Assembly (NCBI GenBank): GCA_014904845.1
Contig: MU119624.1
Coordinates: forward strand, 1 to 37,107
Length of the DNA stretch: 37,107 nucleotides
Reading direction: 5' to 3'
Source: Acephala macrosclerotiorum
Taxonomy: Eukaryota; Ascomycota; Leotiomycetes; Helotiales; Mollisiaceae
This document shows positions 24,331 to 33,464 of the stretch, piece by piece. The position numbers and the translations under genes were made by a program. How positions within the stretch are numbered: position 1 is the stretch's first letter; every line of letters starts with the position of its first letter. Under the pieces are notes generated by a model that was not told the origin of the DNA, did not search any database, and worked only from the letters and a program-made list of their open reading frames with translations.

Positions 24331-24800
24331 AATTGTGCAATTATAGAAATATTCAATATTTAAATAAGTACTTTAATACCTAAAGTAAAAACGCATTTAA
24401 AAGTTTTATAATCGCGATTTTAATTAAATACAATTATATTCTATTAATTTACATAATAACGAATTAATAAAATCGTTTAAAATTTGAAATCTAACGATAT
24501 TTAATTGAGTTTCAATTTATTTATAAATTTTATATAATTTGAATTAATTAATATATTATAATTATAAGTGTAATATAATCGCATATAAATCGAGATTTTA
24601 GTATTTTTTATTGAATCGATTATATATTAGTTTGAAACTACTACGTAATTACCTCTACTACAAAATCTTTAATGAACCAATCAAATCACTCCATTTGAAT
24701 ACCTCGGTTAAATTTGAGTGAAATCGTTTATTGTAAAAAGTATTAATATTACGTGTATATAAAAAAATTAATATTAGTTTTTATATTAAATAAATAATAA
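24331..24800. repeat. Palindrome-rich repeat family, copy B, right part (partly RIP-mutated)
   Basis: It continues copy B after the insertion and aligns to 19866-19894 and then 20166-20590 of copy A (the TGCCTAAGGCAG fragment, the TATTCTACTGATTTGCGC region, and the conserved AATGAACCAATCAAATC segment at 24672-24688). Most differences are C-to-T or G-to-A. Mutation is uneven: 24640-24720 is nearly intact, while the outer end is saturated. The sequence merges into AT-only DNA near 24800. Confidence 0.75.
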
Positions 24801-26695
24801 TTAATAAAAAAAATCGATTTTTTTTATTTTTTATTTATTTTATTAGTCGTTATATATAATATTAATTTTTATTACGTTTTTTTAAATAATTAATAATACA
24901 ATTTACAAAAATTTAATTAATATTAAATTTAAATAATACGCGAAATTTAAAATCGAAATTTAATATAAATTTTTTAATAATTATATATATTTTTTATTAA
25001 ATATTTTTTATAAATAATTCGAATAAAATAAATAATAATAAATTATTAATTATATTTAAAATTATTTTTTATATTATAATATTTAAATATTTAAATATTT
25101 TTATTAAATTATTAATTTTATTATATTTATATATAATAATCGTTTTTTATTTAAAAAAAAATATTAATATATATTAAATTTTTTTTATAAATTTATATTT
25201 TTAATATAATTTATTTTATTTAATTAAATAAATTTATATATATTTTTAATATTAAAAAACTTTTTATAAATTAATTAATAAATTTATATAAAACTTTGTA
25301 TTTATTTAATAATATTTTTAATTATATTCGTAAAAATTTTTTTAAATAATTTTTAATATTATATTTTATTATAAATTAAATTTATTTTTTATAAATCGAA
25401 TTAATATATTATAAAAATAAAAATAATTATTATAATTTTAATTTGTATTTTAATTTATTTATTTTAATATTAATTATTTTAAACAAATTAATATATAATT
25501 TTTATAATTTTATAATTAATTTTTAATAAAATATAAAATAAAAATAAATTTTTTTTTTAATTATTTTATAATAAATAAAAACTTTTTATATATTAAAAAA
25601 TACGTAATTAATATAATTTTTAAAATTAATTATTTATAAAAAAAATTTAAAATAATTAATTAAATATTTTATAATAAATTTTATTTCGAAATATATATTA
25701 TAAATAATTATAAATAATTTAAATTTATAATTATATAAAATTATAATTAATAATTATTATTATATTTATTTAAATATTAAATAAAATATTTTTATAAATA
25801 TATAATTATATATTTTTTAAAAAAAGTTTTAAAATTATATATTAAATAAAATAATTTAAATTAATTATAATAATTAAATTTAAAAAAAAGTTTATAATTC
25901 TTTTTTTAATAATATAAAATTTCGTAAAAAATACGTTTTTATTTTAAATATTATAAAATTTATTAATTTTAAATTATTATTTTATTTTAATAATTATATT
26001 AATTTAAAAATTAAAATAAAAATAAATTATTAAAATCGAAAATTTTATAATTTTTTATAAAAACGTTTTTATGAAACTTTTAAAATAAAATATACGTTTA
26101 ATAAAAATAAATTTATTTATTATTAATTCGTTTAATAAATCGTCGAACGAGTTTTTTTTTAATATAAAAAAAATATTTTAATAATTATTAATTAAAATTT
26201 AATTTATAAAAATAAAAAAATAATATTAATTTTATTAATATATAATATTTATTACAAATTTAATATATTTTTATAAAATTTATATTAAATAAAAATTTAA
26301 AATTATAAAAAGTAAATAAATTAATTAATAAATATAATTATTTATTTATTTATATTTTTTATAATTTAATAATATTTAAAAATATAATATTAATAATTTT
26401 TAATAATTTTTTATATATATATTAATTATATATAATTTTAATAATTTTTTTATAATTTAAAATTTTAAAACGAAATTAAATTTATTTATATATATATATA
26501 TATATTTTTTATATTTATTAAATTTAATAAAAATTTAAAAAACTAAATATAATAAATAATATAATTATAATATTTATATCGCTTTTAATAATAAATTTAA
26601 TTATATTATTAATTATTAATATTTTTATAAAAAAAATATTTAATAAATAAAAAATTAAATTGCAATTTATTATATGATCGTATATTTTAAAAGTA
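24801..26695. other. AT-only RIP-decayed block, no gene
   Basis: Nearly pure A+T, with an (AT)n run at about 26486-26505 and scattered CpG-only cytosines. No ORF or terminal repeat was recognised. The boundary with normal DNA at 26.7 kb is sharp. Confidence 0.7.
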
Positions 26696-26699
26696 TAAA

Positions 26700-27313
26700 T
26701 AAAAAAGAAATTTTAATTACCGTGTAAATACAAACTACGGCGCTATAATAATGCACGTTTTAGTCTCGAAAACTTTTGACCCCGGTAAAAGCAATTGTAC
26801 GCTACTTTACGCTAATAAATGTGTAAACGATAAATTGTAAAAGGAATAAATTATAGAAAGAAACAAGGCCTGCTACTGTCACGGTCTGTCGAATGCGCAC
26901 TTGGAGTTCGAATATGACATATAGCCACATGACAACTGCTTGCGGCGGGGCCGTGAAGAACGGCTTCACTCGCCTAGTAAATTGCTACTAGAAATTGGTT
27001 GATTAGAACTACAGACTTATGAAATAGAAGGAGAATGTGGTAAGGCAATAGAGAGTAGCATTATTAGCTGGCTTGTGTTAGAAGGTCGCAAATCCTCCTT
27101 TTTAGCCACTGCTCCTCGTCAAAATTCTCCTCGCTACCGTCTAGAACAGATCCATCTTCTTGTTTAGAAATCCGAGGAAAAGGCATAGCATAAAGTAAGT
27201 GTATATTGGTAGAGCGCTAGTAGTGATAGTAGTATAAATACGGAAAATAATGAAAGTGGAAAGCAGTAAGCGAAGAGTGGAAAGAGTTTAATTAACAAAA
27301 CTAGTAGTTACGA
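26700..27313. other. Non-coding unique DNA downstream of the STAND-N gene
   Basis: Ordinary-composition DNA without a convincing ORF. It contains two adjacent short hairpins: GTGAAG-AACGG-CTTCAC at 26953-26969 and CTAGTA-AATTGC-TACTAG at 26973-26990. The part nearest 27419 should hold the 3' UTR of the minus-strand gene. A TGTCA...TGACA pair at 26877-26934 was considered as an LTR but is too short. Confidence 0.5.
26953..26990. repeat. Pair of adjacent hairpins
   Basis: Two perfect 6-bp stems lie three bases apart (loops AACGG and AATTGC). With the gene on the minus strand ending at 27420, they could belong to its 3' end region or be remnants of an element; there is no direct evidence of function. 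Confidence 0.4.
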
Positions 27314-27329
27314 TACAGTCGCTTGCAAA
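27314..27329. repeat. 16-bp inverted repeat, left arm
   Basis: TACAGTCGCTTGCAAA here is the exact reverse complement of TTTGCAAGCGACTGTA at 29020-29035. The pair encloses the STAND-N-domain gene (1.72 kb outer span). Sequences outside the 16 bp do not match. Confidence 0.75.
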
Positions 27330-27419
27330 ATTGGCTTCGCTGTATTTGACTTGCTGTGGGAGACCAGCAGTGCACCGCTGGGAATGAGATCTGCCGGTGG
27401 ATCATCGACAACTTGGGCA

Positions 27420-28841
27420 TTAAAATTTGGTAAGCCTTCCCTGAGATACCCATTTACCCTTCTCGTCCTCGTATAGTACACCGCTAGTGTCCTTGACCTG
27501 ATAGAGATATTCCCCAATGTCCTCCCTTCTCCGAGCCACTACCTCAACCTTCACTGAGCTCTCCTTCGGAATTGTGAGCCACACAGAGTGTCCTACTTCG
27601 AACTTCGCTGCCGCATAGTTGCGGAAATCCTTCCTATTTTTTATATGTGCTTCAAGTTTTGTAATAAATTCTTCATTTGATTGGGCTCCTACAGGTGCGA
27701 CTGGCAGGTTTTGGAGGCCTTTCCACAGTCTGTTCCAAGTGCCGTCGCGGGGCGATTCGGCAGCAAGTTGGAATGCTTCGTCCCATCTACCATCGTCAGG
27801 AGCCAAGTCATACGTCATCGACGTGTCTGTAACTCCTCTCCGTTGTAACGGAAGCAGTGATGGTCTGATCGGAGGATTATTGGACGCATATAGAGAAAGA
27901 GCTGTCAAAGTCCCGATCCCACTCGCGAGTCCACTAGCAAAAATCTGGAGAGTCCTCATTGCAACTTGAAGTGAGCTGATACCTGATTCTCGAACTGTCT
28001 CCACTGGTTTCCTTCTATTCATGAGCAGCAGTTCCAATTGGTCTTTCGTACATGTGCACAGGGCCTGGGTAGTCTGCTGGAATTCTCCTTGCCATCGACG
28101 TAGGTCTTGGCCGGCGACGGCGCTTTGCGTCAGAAGAGTCGTCTGGAAGTCTTTAAGCTCTCCTAGACAGTCCTTGATCTGGCTCAAGTCATCTTGCACC
28201 CGCGTATGCGCGGTTTGATGAGTGGTCTTGACTTCCAGGATCTCGGTCTGCATGACCTGCTGGAACGTAGCAAGGGAATCTATCATTGTCGGCAAGACTT
28301 GGGCCATTTCATCAGTCCATGATTGGAGATTCTCTTGTGATATCGAGCTTGACTTTGATAAATCGAGGATAGATGTCCTGTTTCTACATTAGAGGCATCC
28401 AAATTCGTACCTAGGGTGTTCGTACAGGGTTTGGAGGCTTATGAACACATCAAGAACAAGCTGGGGCTGTGTTATTACAATTCGCAGCTCCTTGACTTTG
28501 TCTGACAATGCAAACTGGACCTCCCTTAGAATTCTCCTCGCTTTTTTCCTCTCCGAGGCGGAGCCTAGTGACAGATCGTATTTGTCAACTTTCGTTTTGA
28601 AGTCATCCACCGCGGACTTTAGTAACCCAGCCTGTTCCACCAACTCATCCTTCCAGGTGAGATCCGGATTAGTCGCAACGATAGTATTTAGTCCCCTTAG
28701 AGTCGTTTCGACGCTCGTGAGAAAGGCGATGGTCTCTCGGTATTCGCTAGCCGCACCGCCCGACTCTCTGAGAGCCTTCCCTACTTTCACCAACGTGCTT
28801 ATGCCAGATACAATATCGCCTGCTAACCATCCGAATGACAT
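27420..28841 (-). CDS. Fungal STAND-type N-terminal domain protein with coiled coils (457 aa, two exons)
   Basis: Exon 1 (28841-28426) starts MSFGWLAGDIVSGISTL and continues with GKALRESGGAASEYRE and FLTSVETTLRGL. This is the N-terminal domain found at the head of many Pezizomycotina NACHT/ankyrin proteins (Helo-like / PigL-N type), where it probably acts in signalling or oligomerisation. A 48-nt intron (28425-28378) joins it in frame to exon 2 (28377-27420). Residues about 80-130 and 165-250 are rich in heptad-like leucines and charged residues (probable coiled coil). Residues 281-303 form a hydrophobic stretch that may be a membrane segment. Residues 397-457 (KFEVGHSVWLTIP...) look like a small beta-barrel. 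There is no NACHT, WD or ankyrin part, so it is a stand-alone signalling-domain protein. Exon 2 alone could start at M163, but continuity makes the spliced model better. Confidence 0.72.
28378..28425 (-). other. Intron of the STAND-N-domain gene (48 nt)
   Basis: On the minus strand it begins GTACGA, has a CTCTAAT branch-point sequence and ends AAACAG. Removal keeps the frame and joins QT-L to TSILDLSK without a stop. A second GTACGA donor 15 nt downstream would also keep frame but gives a 33-nt intron, below the usual fungal minimum. Confidence 0.7.
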
Positions 28842-29262
28842 AATGTCAAGAGATGAGTTGCCGGTGATGGGTATCTAAAAGCATTCAGGTTGAAGGGAGG
28901 CCGAGGTTGACGATCCTGCATAGCCTCGTCGAGTGATTCCGCTCAGCCCCTGCTCAGCCCTAACAAATCGGCTTGGTTCGTACAGATAGAAGCTTTGAAT
29001 TAGATAGGGTGAAACTGACTTTGCAAGCGACTGTACTAATGTCTGGACCAAAACTCGTCTGGAGTACCTGGATAATGCGAGGGGCTTAGACAAAGCTGGT
29101 ACAAAACAAAAACACAGTATAAAAAAGGAGGCAATACACGTGACCTTCTCGTGACCTTCTAAAATCCGGAACGGGTAAAAAATTGGGCCGCACGGAATAA
29201 TAGAAAGGCCGAACCCACTACTTTTTCTCTCTTTTCGAAGCTTTTTTTTTTAAGTTTCTTAG
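28842..29262 (-). promoter_or_regulatory. Upstream region of the STAND-N gene
   Basis: Ordinary-composition DNA upstream of the minus-strand start, up to the next AT-only block. It contains the right arm of the 16-bp inverted repeat, a CACGTG site, and a direct repeat of CGTGACCTTCT at about 29140-29161. Short frames here have no family resemblance. The abrupt AT transition near 29260 leaves about 420 bp for a promoter. Confidence 0.4.
29020..29035. repeat. 16-bp inverted repeat, right arm
   Basis: Exact reverse complement of 27314-27329. It lies about 180 bp upstream of the gene's start codon. The pair may be terminal repeats of a small gene-carrying element, a paired regulatory site, or a relic of an inversion. 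Confidence 0.75.
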
Positions 29263-30110
29263 TTTATTTCGAAAGCGTTAATTTTTAAAATAATATTCGT
29301 TTAAAATATTTAAACGATAAAAAAAATTTAAACGAAATCGATACAAAATAAAAATATAATAATAAAAAATAAATATTATAATAATATAATTAAATGAATT
29401 TTATTAAAATAAATAGAAATAAAAAAAATTATTTGATTTTATTTTTCGAATAAAATTTTAAAAATATAAATATTAAATAAAAATAATAAATATTTTTTTA
29501 TTTATTAAAATGCGATATTTTATATATTTTTTATTTTTAATTTAAATAAATTTAAAAAATTTATAATACGATTTCGAATTTCAAAAACAAATTAATAATT
29601 ATAATATTTTTTAATATTTTTAATAAAACGATTAATAATATAATTAAATTATAATAATTTTTTAAACGTAAATTAAATTTTTATAAATAAATAAATAAAA
29701 ATTAATAGTAAATAAATTATAATTATATATATATATATATAATAAAAATTCAAAAATTTTAATTTATAAAATATTTTTAATATATATAAATAAACGTTAA
29801 ATTTATTAATATTTATTTTTATATAATAAAAAACTTATTATATTTATTACGATTTTATTAATAATAGTTTATAATAATTTATAATAATTTATAAATAATT
29901 TATATTTTTTTTTAAATTTTATATTATGAAAAATAAATAATTATAATAATATATAATTACGTAGTCTCGAGTATATTGTATTTAATATCGAGAGTTTTTA
30001 AAAAAAAAAAAAAATTTAATTTAATATCGTCGTAAATAAAATAATTTTATTAAAAATTTTACAAGTTTAAAAATTGTATTTATAATAATACCGAGAAAAA
30101 TAATAAGTAC
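29263..30110. other. AT-only RIP-decayed block, probably including the lost part of a copia element
   Basis: Nearly pure A+T with an (AT)n run at about 29723-29742. Toward 30100 composition recovers gradually, and directly downstream lies the C-terminal end of a copia polyprotein on the plus strand. The upstream part of that element is therefore likely to have stood here before mutation. No frame can be read. Confidence 0.55.
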
Positions 30111-30131
30111 TTTGTTTTTAAGCATTTTAAG

Positions 30132-30423
30132 CTCTATGGACACATCGACATTTTCTATATTTTTGTATAAGTCGTGCTCCGTGGCCACCTCTAAACACTC
30201 TAAATCCCTTTCACTAGAAAATTATGTTTGCATTGTCGCCCTTATGCCTGACTTATAGAAAGTCTCCGTTTATGGCACAATAGAGTTCCTTTACCACAGC
30301 TCTACCATCGAGCAATCTGGCGGATGTTCTCACCAAAGCATTGCCGTGAGAGACGCTCAAGAGCTTACTCGCCCGCTTGGGCCTGTTAGGGACGCAACCA
30401 TGAGGTGTGAGCGTCGGGAGGAG
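30132..30423 (+). pseudogene. Ty1/copia RNase H C-terminal remnant, interrupted by a SINE-like element
   Basis: In the frame starting at 30302 the DNA reads LPSSNLADVLTKALP, then a stop, then ETLKSLLARLGLLG. This is the C-terminal end of copia reverse transcriptase/RNase H (the xxLADxLTKALPR motif). The stop TGA stands where CGA (Arg) is usual, a C-to-T change. A GHIDI fragment at 30138-30152 may be the HIDI motif that normally lies ~25 residues earlier; the SINE-like insert 30151-30313 separates the two and some residues between them are missing. A polypurine tract GGGAGGAG (30416-30423) follows, directly before the LTR start. The element is dead. Confidence 0.72.
30151..30313 (-). mobile_element. 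SINE-like element, copy 1 (inverted relative to copy 2)
   Basis: Read on the minus strand it starts GCTCGATGGTAGAGCTGTGG, contains AATTTTCTAGTGAAA and ends CGACTTATAC followed by an A-rich tail (AAAAATATAGAAAA). It aligns along its ~150-bp body with 33465-33615 at roughly 75-80 percent by eye. The head matches the D-arm/A-box of tRNA genes (GCTCNATGGTAGAGC). A B-box is weak (around TTTCTATAAGTCAGG). No coding capacity. It sits inside the copia RNase H remnant. Confidence 0.6.
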
Positions 30424-30500
30424 TGTTCGTCTGTGACGCCACACCTCTCTGCCTACTAGACCAGATAACTTAGCTTTTTCTAAAAGCAAATAAACTTTAT
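30424..30500 (+). repeat. Start of the copia 3' LTR (truncated or end not recognised)
   Basis: Directly after the polypurine tract the sequence begins TGTTCGTCTGTGACGCC, a plausible LTR start. The matching 5' LTR and a clear CA end are not visible, so its length is uncertain. It differs from the 134-bp LTR at 13630, so this is another family. Confidence 0.5.
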
Positions 30501-30850
30501 TAATATTAGCTATGTAGATTATTTAATGAAATTTCGATAATAATAACCTTCCCGGATGCACATGAGATAGCGAATGTCGAACCAGTAAGTGAATTATAAG
30601 AATTTATCGACCGAAAGTCAGGCGATATCCAAAGCAGGTTCTGATCGTTCCATGTAAGCCAAGACCCACCAATACCTAATCCTTCACAGTCACATTTACC
30701 GCCTACCTCATGAGATGATATAGGGAAAGGGGGTCCCAATTCTATGCTTCTCACAGCGCACACCTCACTGCGCCTCTTGTACAGAGTTGCTGGGAGAGCC
30801 GTCTTCATGTTCAGGTGTTTATTTACATATAACGAATCAATTTTCATTCA
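30501..30850 (-). other. 3' flank of the membrane-protein gene
   Basis: About 350 bp of ordinary composition between the copia LTR start and the membrane-protein stop. It should hold the 3' UTR. A 113-codon minus-strand frame starts 3 bp after the stop, but it has no family resemblance or recognisable domain, so I do not call it a gene. Confidence 0.4.
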
Positions 30851-32452
30851 TCAAAAGCCTGCGCCGAACAAGATCCCAACCACAGAAGCACCAATCCAGA
30901 TTGAAGCTTGCGTCGCTAGATTTGGTGGGCAGTACCTAGGCTTCAGAATCAGCAAATGGTTCTTTGGGAATTCGAGGCGAATGAGAAGAAGGGCTCACAA
31001 TGGTCCCATCAAGTTCACAAATCCAACGAGCCACAACCACTGGCCCAAGTATAAGGATGCCATTAGTATCAAGGAGCAGATTCGAAGGATCCACCCAAAC
31101 AGCTCGCCTATTTGAGAAAGACCACTCGTATACCTTATCAATACGCGGGATATGAGAACGAGGAGAACGAACGCAACTGGGAAACAAACAATCCACCAAA
31201 TGGCGCCAGCGTACATCATTTTGGCAGCATATTCATGCTCAGGTCCATATGTTGCATACCGAACCTGCGATGCACCAGAAATCAGATCGTAGAATCCGCT
31301 TTGAGAGGCGAAACGCGCTGTACTGCCGATCGAGTAAGAGGCTATGGCGAGGAGGACGGCTTCTGCTACCAGCTGCCCTCTTGCAAAGCGTTGATAGGGA
31401 TAAAACCGTCTCCATCCTTCTCCAGATTCATCCGTCCAATTATCTCTCTCAACTTCGTACGTCAATATCTCGATTTCGTGCCTTTCGAGAGGACGTTTTG
31501 GAACAGGATTTTGTTCTGCATAACTAACACTGTGACGGCCGTCGAGAGGACGGTTTGGAACAGAACTTCGACCTGCATAACCACGACCGTGACTCCGAGC
31601 TCTATCATCTCTCCAGCTTCCAACACCTCGTCTATGGTTCTGAAGACTGTACGTGGATTCTTGTGCCCTAAGTGCCGGCCGAGTATCTCTACCCAAATAA
31701 GATTGCTTGCTCCGGATATCTCGCTTTAACTCAGGGAGAGGCTGTGACCTGAGGTGGTCTGGGAACCCTGGGGCAAGCGTCCCTTTTTTCGATGCAAACC
31801 CAGCTCCCCAAGCAGCAAAGATCCACGTCGTTCGTGGCCTTGCTGCAAGAAAAAGAAACAGCTGAGCGAAAGTAAAGCCGTCCTTGTACCCCGGAGCCGC
31901 CCTGGTGAGAAGTGTAATGATGGAATTTGCCAGCAGCTGAAGACCGAGTGGAAGGAACAACTGCACTCTTTGCATTGCGTGCTGACTGGAAGTCGGTGCC
32001 GGGTGTTCATTTCCGAGGAGTTTGCAGCTGAGGAAGTGAAGGACCTTCTGGTGGCCGAGGACAAGAGAAGTGAACGCAACGACAACGTTAACGATGGCAA
32101 ATGTCGCGAGAATATGGCTGGGTGAAGGACATTGCGAAGGCCAGTTTGCGCTGAAAATGCTCGTGATGTTGGGACCAAGTGATTGACCTGTCTGCAGTTC
32201 ATTAATCACACAGTATTCCGCTGGTGTGAATTCTTCGTTGATGAAAGGTGCGACAATCCAATCCCAAACGTTGTATCCGGATAACGATCCCTCTCTCCAA
32301 GTACCAAGATTCTTGTCGAAATAGGCTCCCATGCAGCTGCCTGGGTAGATGAAAGAGGGCGCGAACGACGCATTTCCATCATAAAACATCTTCGAATATT
32401 TTGAACTCAGAACAACGACTTCAACCCACGCTCGAAATCGCAAAAACGTCAA
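30851..32452 (-). CDS. Multi-pass membrane protein of unknown function (512 aa, two exons)
   Basis: Exon 1 (32452-30999) and exon 2 (30935-30851) join in frame across a 63-nt intron, extending the C-terminus from LMGPL to LYCPPNLATQASIWIGASVV... and a proper stop. Hydrophobic segments lie at residues about 114-133, 164-184, 194-216, 360-379, 414-438, 452-478 and 494-511, so about seven passes. Residues 220-360 form a long basic, low-complexity loop with two 19-residue repeats (YAGRSSVPNRPLDGRH / YAEQNPVPKRPLERH). The N-terminal part has APSFIYPGSCMGAYF and several Cys. The layout resembles uncharacterised Pezizomycotina membrane proteins; I know no function. M22 (32389) is an alternative start. 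The gene is intact and flanked by inverted SINE-like copies. Confidence 0.72.
30936..30998 (-). other. Intron of the membrane-protein gene (63 nt)
   Basis: On the minus strand it begins GTGAGC, has a GCTGAT branch-like sequence near the 3' end and ends CCTAG. Without splicing, the frame stops at once (TTG TGA). With it, TT-G TAC continues into a hydrophobic, family-like C-terminus. Confidence 0.75.
31466..31579 (-). repeat. Two 57-bp in-frame tandem repeats in the membrane-protein gene
   Basis: The segments around 31489 and 31546 share GAGGACG-TTTGGAACAG and CTGCATAAC(C), with a 57-bp period. They encode the two 19-residue repeats in the basic loop. Length change in such a repeat would keep the frame. 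Confidence 0.7.
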
Positions 32453-33464
32453 ATCTTTAATTCACGCTTCTGAGATCTGAGCATCAGCTTACGGGAACGC
32501 AAAATTTCTACACGACCATACGGCACGATGGCGAGAACAGCTCTGTTATTGAGACGACAAACGGAGCGCCTGGAGAACCACAATCTCTAAATAACGAAAG
32601 GAATGACGAGACTGCGGGTTCGCAGCCAACACATCTTTGAAAGATTCATGCAGAAAGAATCTTAAGCCTCGCGTTGAAGTCGTCTTCGCTCCACCAACTT
32701 TGGGGCTGTGTACTACGGCCTGAGGAAAGACGAATTAAGAACACTATCACTCCGGCACTTGCCATTCTCGACTTCCAATCGAACTGGCGAAGTGAAACCT
32801 AGATGCGATTGATTGGTACTGAGTTGGAAATGTGTGAACCTGACCGAAGGCTGAAATGCGAAAATATGCACCTCGCCGATTGGGGGTCATCTTGCAGTTC
32901 GGTCCGAGATGAATTCAAGACCACCATTTGGGCAAGACCAGATCATTTTCTTCATGTCTTTCGTTCTTGTTGCCTGCGAGGAAAGCTCTCGAGGTGGGAG
33001 AAGTTGTTCTGTCGGATTAGGATTAGCGTTTACCTCTATTTTTCTCTGGCTACCTTAAATTACAGAAGAAAGATATAAAGAGGGTTAGTTCATTCATAGC
33101 GGTGTATCTGCGCTGTGCGATAAGATTTGAGACATGAACATGCTACGTTTGATGCAAACACTTTCGCTATTACATCGTACCGTCCTGCTCAGCCGCATTG
33201 TGCATTGCCTCTAGCACTGCCCGTCTTAATCGAATTGCATGTTATTCACCTTTCATTCGCATTCTTTCTCTATGGGACGTGCGGGGTCGTTTTGCACTTA
33301 CTAAAAAACCGTTGGTCGCTTTGATTAGAGGTACCGACCCACGTTGAGACCTTGCATCACCAGCATGAATTTGCATGCCACAGCAGGGACAAGGCTGATA
33401 GCGATTTCCAGCATGATAGTGAGGCCCTAAAGCTCGGATACGACCTTTTTATATGGTAATAAGA
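32453..33464. other. Intergenic DNA upstream of the membrane-protein gene
   Basis: About 1 kb of ordinary composition. The first few hundred bp should contain the promoter of the minus-strand gene. Small frames on the plus strand (32803-33078 and 33127-33324) have no recognisable domain. A 29-codon minus-strand frame beginning near 33415 (MLEIAISLVPAVAC...) looks like a signal peptide but ends quickly and has no clear continuation. Nothing else was recognised. Confidence 0.4.

Noticed and set aside
26877..26934. TGTCA...TGACA segment resembling gypsy LTR ends
   Set aside because: Only 58 bp long, no matching target duplication, and no second copy was seen in the window.
28875..29093. 72-codon minus-strand frame upstream of the STAND-N gene
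   Set aside because: It lies in the presumed promoter/leader, has no family features, and does not join in frame to the gene by a clear splice.
30506..30847. 113-codon minus-strand frame just after the membrane-protein stop
   Set aside because: It lies where a 3' UTR is expected, has no recognisable domain, and no promoter space; I cannot support a gene.
31112..31729. 205-codon plus-strand frame
   Set aside because: It lies wholly antisense to the membrane-protein exon, which has membrane segments and a valid splice junction; it is a shadow.
31726..32202. 158-codon minus-strand frame overlapping the membrane-protein gene
   Set aside because: It is an alternative frame of the same exon, rich in Ser and Arg as expected of an off-frame reading, without a domain.
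32803..33324. Two plus-strand frames of 91 and 65 codons
   Set aside because: No domain or family resemblance; length is within chance for this composition.
33325..33415. Small minus-strand frame starting MLEIAISLVPAVAC, signal-peptide-like
   Set aside because: It ends after about 29 codons, and the nearest possible intron leads directly to a stop, so a secreted protein cannot be supported.
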